Both the position numbers and the translations under genes were made by a program. Under the pieces are notes generated by a model. It made no database searches, was not told where the DNA came from, and saw only the letters and a program-made list of their open reading frames with translations. A DNA stretch of 36,572 nucleotides, from NCBI GenBank assembly GCA_937864365.1, contig CALMJT010000196.1, positions 1-36,572 of the forward strand, given 5' to 3'. Shown in pieces: positions 33,318 through 36,572 of the stretch. Origin of the DNA: an uncultured Alteromonadales bacterium (GTDB lineage: Bacteria; Pseudomonadota; Gammaproteobacteria; Pseudomonadales; Cellvibrionaceae). Every line of letters begins with the position of its first letter. The first letter of the stretch is position 1.

Positions 33318-34232
33318 CTACTGACGAATCAACTTCACGGTGTTAAGCGTAAGCTGCTCTAGGGGAATATTGGTTCGCAACGGATTAATATCCAAACCGC
33401 CACGGCGAGTGTAACGCGCATAAACCAATAATTGCTCGGGACCACATTGTGCGGAGATATCGTAGAAAATACGCTCAACACACTGCTCATGAAAATCCTG
33501 ATGCTCACGCATTCCTACCACGTAACGCAGCAGATTCTCATGGGAAATGGCAACGCCTTTATAGTAGATCCACAAACTCGCCCAATCTGGCTGTCCAGTT
33601 ACAGGACAGTTCGTTTTGAGCAAATCTGAATACACAACTTCGCTGATTCTTCCCTTGCGATTTAAATCTAAGGTCAAAATAGATTTATCGCTGGGGTTAC
33701 CAGAGATTTGAATATCTTGCTGATCAAGGCAAATGGCTTTGTTTTGATGGTGTGCAGCGGTTAAGAACGAGGGAATATCAAATGGCGCCAAACTCCCAGA
33801 AGAAGCTTGAAAGTAGGTTTCGGCTTCTTTAAGGGTCATTAAACGCACATCAACGCTACCGCCCGTAACTAGACTCAGATCCGTCTGCATACATTCTCTG
33901 ACGGTTCGAATACTTTCAAAGCGAGTTTGGTTAAACGAATTCAAATACAACTTAAAGGACTTGGATTCAACAATTGATTCACAACTGAGAGGAAAACGAA
34001 ATTCTGCAACCGCCACTTGAGGCAATCCCTTGGGGTTTAACCAAGAAATCTCCCAAGCCGTCCAAAGATCAAACCCCTGCAACTTAGCAACATTCATGTT
34101 TAGTGAGTGCGTACTGCGTGCGGTTTTACGAGCAATGGGAAACAACAGCGATTTATCGTACTTAGAAACGTACTTGGTCTCTTTACCCAATAAACTGCCA
34201 TGTGCGTTATTTACTGTTTTTTTATCGCTCAA
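33318..34232 (-). CDS. queF: NADPH-dependent 7-cyano-7-deazaguanine reductase
   Basis: A 304-aa QueF of the long, two-half (E. coli-like) type. The catalytic Cys is in LKTNCPVTGQPDW (C209), with D216 following. ESKSFKLYLNSFNQTRF and HQDFHEQCVERIF are hallmark stretches for NADPH and substrate binding. It reduces preQ0 to preQ1 in queuosine synthesis in the cytosol. The start is uncertain: a TTG at 34232 (reading MSDKK) fits the family N terminus and has GGA nearby; a TTG at 34256 is also open but lacks a ribosome binding site. No ATG is available in frame near the N terminus. Confidence 0.93.
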   Translation of the reverse strand: MSDKKTVNNAHGSLLGKETKYVSKYDKSLLFPIARKTARSTHSLNMNVAKLQGFDLWTAWEISWLNPKGLPQVAVAEFRFPLSCESIVESKSFKLYLNSFNQTRFESIRTVRECMQTDLSLVTGGSVDVRLMTLKEAETYFQASSGSLAPFDIPSFLTAAHHQNKAICLDQQDIQISGNPSDKSILTLDLNRKGRISEVVYSDLLKTNCPVTGQPDWASLWIYYKGVAISHENLLRYVVGMREHQDFHEQCVERIFYDISAQCGPEQLLVYARYTRRGGLDINPLRTNIPLEQLTLNTVKLIRQ

Positions 34233-34273
34233 CTTGAATCCAAACCTTCGAGTCAAAAATCAATTTAATAACC

Positions 34274-34296
34274 AGGTCACATAAATAATGTGACCT
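34274..34296 (-). terminator. Stem-loop after yadH
   Basis: AGGTCACAT and ATGTGACCT form a 9-bp perfect stem with a 5-nt loop, just past the yadH stop and before queF. No strong T-run follows, so it may be a weak terminator. Confidence 0.5.
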
Positions 34297-34306
34297 ATAT
34301 CAACAC

Positions 34307-35080
34307 CTAAGAGCGTAAGCGTTTACCGTTATTGAGTAAATACATGGCGTAGATAAATAAGATAACAATAAACAGAACAACGCCGGTAAAGGCGAAGCTA
34401 ATATCAATATCAGAAATGCCCAAAAAGCCATAGCGGAACGCATTCACCATGTACAAAATTGGGTTTAGTTGAGATACCGACTGCCAAAACTCCGACAACA
34501 AACTGATGGAATAGAATACACCACCCAGATACGTTAAAGGCGTTAGAACAAAGGTAGGAACAATACTGATATCGTCAAATGAATTGGCAAAAACAGCGTT
34601 AATTAGACCCGCCAGAGAGAACAATACCGAGGTTAAAAACACAATGGCGATGGTAACGGCTAAATTATGGACATGCAGATCAATAAAGAAAAACGATACC
34701 AGAGACACGATCAGGCCAATTAATAGACCTCTCGCTACGCCACCGAGAACAAACCCCAACAAAATAATGTAATTGGGCGTAGGAGAAACCAACAGCTCTT
34801 CGATACTGTTCTGGAATTTAGCGCTGTAAAAAGAACTAACCACGTTTGAATAACTGTTGGTGATCACCGACATCATAATCAAGCCGGGAACAACGAACGA
34901 CATATAATCAAAGCCGTCCATCTCTCCAATCCGCGAACCGATCAGCGCCCCAAAAATCACAAAGTACAAAGACATAGTGATTACCGGCGGCAAAAGCGTT
35001 TGAATCCAAATTCGTGTAAAGCGACGCACTTCTTTAGTAAAGATGGTCGTTAAGGCAATCCACTGCTCAGAAAAATTCAC
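34307..35080 (-). CDS. yadH: ABC-2 type exporter permease (YadH-like)
   Basis: A 257-aa inner-membrane permease with about six spans and the ABC-2 signature region (LVSPTPNYIILLGFVLGGVARG; split as LVSPTPNY and GGVARG). PLTYLGGVFYSISLL is near the C terminus. It opens with FTKEVRRFTRIWIQTLLPPV, close to E. coli YadH. The GTG start overlaps the ATPase stop by 4 nt, so the two are translationally coupled. The exported substrate of YadGH is not known. Confidence 0.9.
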   Translation of the reverse strand: MNFSEQWIALTTIFTKEVRRFTRIWIQTLLPPVITMSLYFVIFGALIGSRIGEMDGFDYMSFVVPGLIMMSVITNSYSNVVSSFYSAKFQNSIEELLVSPTPNYIILLGFVLGGVARGLLIGLIVSLVSFFFIDLHVHNLAVTIAIVFLTSVLFSLAGLINAVFANSFDDISIVPTFVLTPLTYLGGVFYSISLLSEFWQSVSQLNPILYMVNAFRYGFLGISDIDISFAFTGVVLFIVILFIYAMYLLNNGKRLRS

Positions 35081-36027
35081 GCACTTACTCCTGTTTGTTC
35101 AGCAGCTTTTTTCTTTTTATTGGCTTCTACCAGTTTTACAAAAAGCTCTTCAAGACGATTAGCCTTGTTACGCATACTGATGACTTCTACAGATTGTTGA
35201 CTAAGGGCCGTAAAAACATCGTTCATTGACTGGCCTTTTTCTAATTCAATCTCAAAAGATTGAGTATCGGTAACCTTCACGTCGTAATTCGCCAGCGTTA
35301 AATCGCCGACAGGCTTACTGGAATCAAAAATAAAGGTTTCTCGATTCAATTTTGAAAGCAATGCTTTAATGCTGGTATTTTCGACGATCGAGCCTTGATC
35401 AATAATCGCAATGTTGCGACATAAGCTTTCGGCTTCTTCAAGATAATGGGTCGTCAAAATAATGGTGGTGCCTTGTTTATTAATTTGGCGAAGGAACGTC
35501 CACATTGAACGACGTAATTCAATATCAACGCCCGCGGTTGGTTCATCAAGAATCAACAGCTTGGGTTGATGCACGAGTGCTCGGGCAATCATTAAACGAC
35601 GTTTCATACCGCCGGATAAGAAACGTGCTTGGGTAGAACGCTTATCCCAAAGACCGAGCTGTTTAAGATGAGTCTCGGCGACCTCACCGGCCTCCTTACG
35701 ATTAATTCCGTAATAACCAGCCTGGTTAACGACAATATCGAAAACCTTCTCAAAGTGATTAAAGTTAAACTCTTGCGGTACAACACCTAAAGACTTTTTG
35801 GCAAGCGCCATATCTTTATCAATGTCATAACCCAAAATAGAGACATCACCCTGAGTCTTTTTAACCAAGGAGCTAATAACACCGATGGTTGTCGATTTAC
35901 CGGCCCCATTAGGACCTAACAATGCAAAGAAATCGCCCTGCTCCACTTCTAGGTCAATACCTTTCAGCGCAGTGAAACCATTAGCGTAAGTCTTTTGCAA
36001 ATTTCTGATTGAAATTGCAGCAGTCAT
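35077..36027 (-). CDS. yadG: ABC exporter ATPase (YadG-like)
   Basis: A 316-aa ABC-2 family ATPase. Walker A is GPNGAGKST, the signature is FLSGGMKRRL, Walker B is LLILDEPTAGVD and the H-loop is TTHYLEEAE. The C-terminal 80 residues form the regulatory tail common in this family. It starts with ATG and overlaps the permease gene by 4 nt, so the two make a two-gene operon for an exporter. It is a close fit to E. coli YadG in length and order. Confidence 0.92.
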   Translation of the reverse strand: MTAAISIRNLQKTYANGFTALKGIDLEVEQGDFFALLGPNGAGKSTTIGVISSLVKKTQGDVSILGYDIDKDMALAKKSLGVVPQEFNFNHFEKVFDIVVNQAGYYGINRKEAGEVAETHLKQLGLWDKRSTQARFLSGGMKRRLMIARALVHQPKLLILDEPTAGVDIELRRSMWTFLRQINKQGTTIILTTHYLEEAESLCRNIAIIDQGSIVENTSIKALLSKLNRETFIFDSSKPVGDLTLANYDVKVTDTQSFEIELEKGQSMNDVFTALSQQSVEVISMRNKANRLEELFVKLVEANKKKKAAEQTGVSA

Positions 36028-36419
36028 AAAAACTCTTCTCTGAAATTTGCTGAAAATGAGAGCGCAGAAATTAAATGTGTCGGGGTTTTATACGATGATT
36101 AGTAAAAACCAGCGTTAAGCTCGAATTTACCGAATGTTTGAAGTTTAAAGAAACCATTTAGTTATTGCAGTGAAAAAACCCATAACCTCAAGATATATGA
36201 TTGTAGGGTATGAACACTAGCTTAGATAACGCATGGTTTTGATTGCCAGAATTTTTAAAGGTATGGAAACAAACTTCAATTACAACAACACTGTGGTTGA
36301 TGTGCTTAGACAATAACAAATATACGAGTTTCGTAAAATTATCTTTTTATGATGATATCTATCGAATCACTCGATCATTCATCGAATGATCAAACAAAAA
36401 CAGATGTAGAAAGGAGAAC
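36028..36419. other. Intergenic, between yadG and tRNA genes
   Basis: No gene seen. An 8-bp stem GATCATTC/GAATGATC with a 3-nt loop lies at 36373-36391, 29 nt beyond the tRNA-Gly 3' end, and may end the tRNA transcript although no T-run follows. The yadG promoter should also lie here; I could not fix it. Confidence 0.45.
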
Positions 36420-36495
<76 letters not shown>

Positions 36496-36496
36496 A

Positions 36497-36572
36497 TGGC
36501 GTCCCCTAGGGGAGTCGAACCCCTGTTACCGCCGTGAAAGGGCGGTGTCCTAGGCCTCTAGACGAAGGGGAC
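36497..36572 (-). tRNA. tRNA-Glu (TTC)
   Basis: A 76-nt glutamate tRNA with encoded CCA that ends exactly at the window edge. GTCCCCT pairs with AGGGGAC, the anticodon loop CTTTCAC gives TTC and the T-arm is GGGGTTCGACTCCCC. The promoter lies outside the window. Confidence 0.96.

Overview
This window looks like chromosomal DNA from a marine-type gammaproteobacterium, perhaps near Cellvibrionales or relatives. The grounds are moderate to low GC, an Anr/FNR regulator next to an oxygen-independent coproporphyrinogen oxidase, a long QueF, a YadGH-type ABC exporter and CCA-encoding tRNAs. Genus-level placement is not possible from the sequence alone. All function calls rest on motifs and recalled family knowledge; no searches were run.

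Layout. (1) 259-8441 is an AT-rich signalling block. A leftward operon encodes a PAS histidine kinase, an Rcp1-type receiver and a multi-PAS/GAF kinase with an N-terminal receiver; a second single-domain receiver lies downstream. Facing it is a rightward pair: a minimal sensorless kinase and a REC-GGDEF-EAL c-di-GMP protein. (2) 8471-20955 is a purine and ureide degradation block. It holds allantoinase (PuuE), an allantoate amidohydrolase-type enzyme (HpxK-like), ureidoglycine-glyoxylate aminotransferase (PucG/HpxJ-like), a TauE/SafE permease, an oxamate amidohydrolase-type Ntn hydrolase (HpxW-like), an amidase, adenine deaminase, a lipoprotein purine nucleoside phosphorylase/permease, a DUF985 cupin and an exported MTA/SAH-deaminase-type amidohydrolase. 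Together they could take allantoin through allantoate, ureidoglycine, oxalurate and oxamate to oxalate, plus nucleoside and base salvage. (3) 20956-24178 is a microaerobic block: an unlisted 49-aa membrane protein, a perfect FNR box, HemN-like and FNR/Anr.

(4) 24179-30353 is a probable accessory island beside tRNA-Ser(GGA). It carries a compact five-gene cassette: a ribbon-helix-helix protein with a palindromic operator, a PstI-type adenine methyltransferase, a PstI/BsuBI-type endonuclease, a DUF262 (ParB/GmrSD-like) protein and a HEPN RNase-like protein. Decayed and intact copies of the tRNA-Ser 3' end and its terminator flank the island, and a 91-bp exact repeat lies at its right side. (5) 30354-36572 is ordinary backbone: tRNA-Ser, a membrane-anchored coiled-coil protein, a membrane adenylate cyclase, QueF, YadH/YadG, tRNA-Gly and tRNA-Glu.

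The best candidates for something undescribed are the coupled R-M/DUF262/HEPN cassette with its tRNA-Ser repeat boundaries, and the oxalurate branch that uses an AMI1-like amidase in place of the known HpxXY enzyme. A small family of GGAACCTCTGATTAA-ended MITE-like repeats is scattered through regions 2 and 3.
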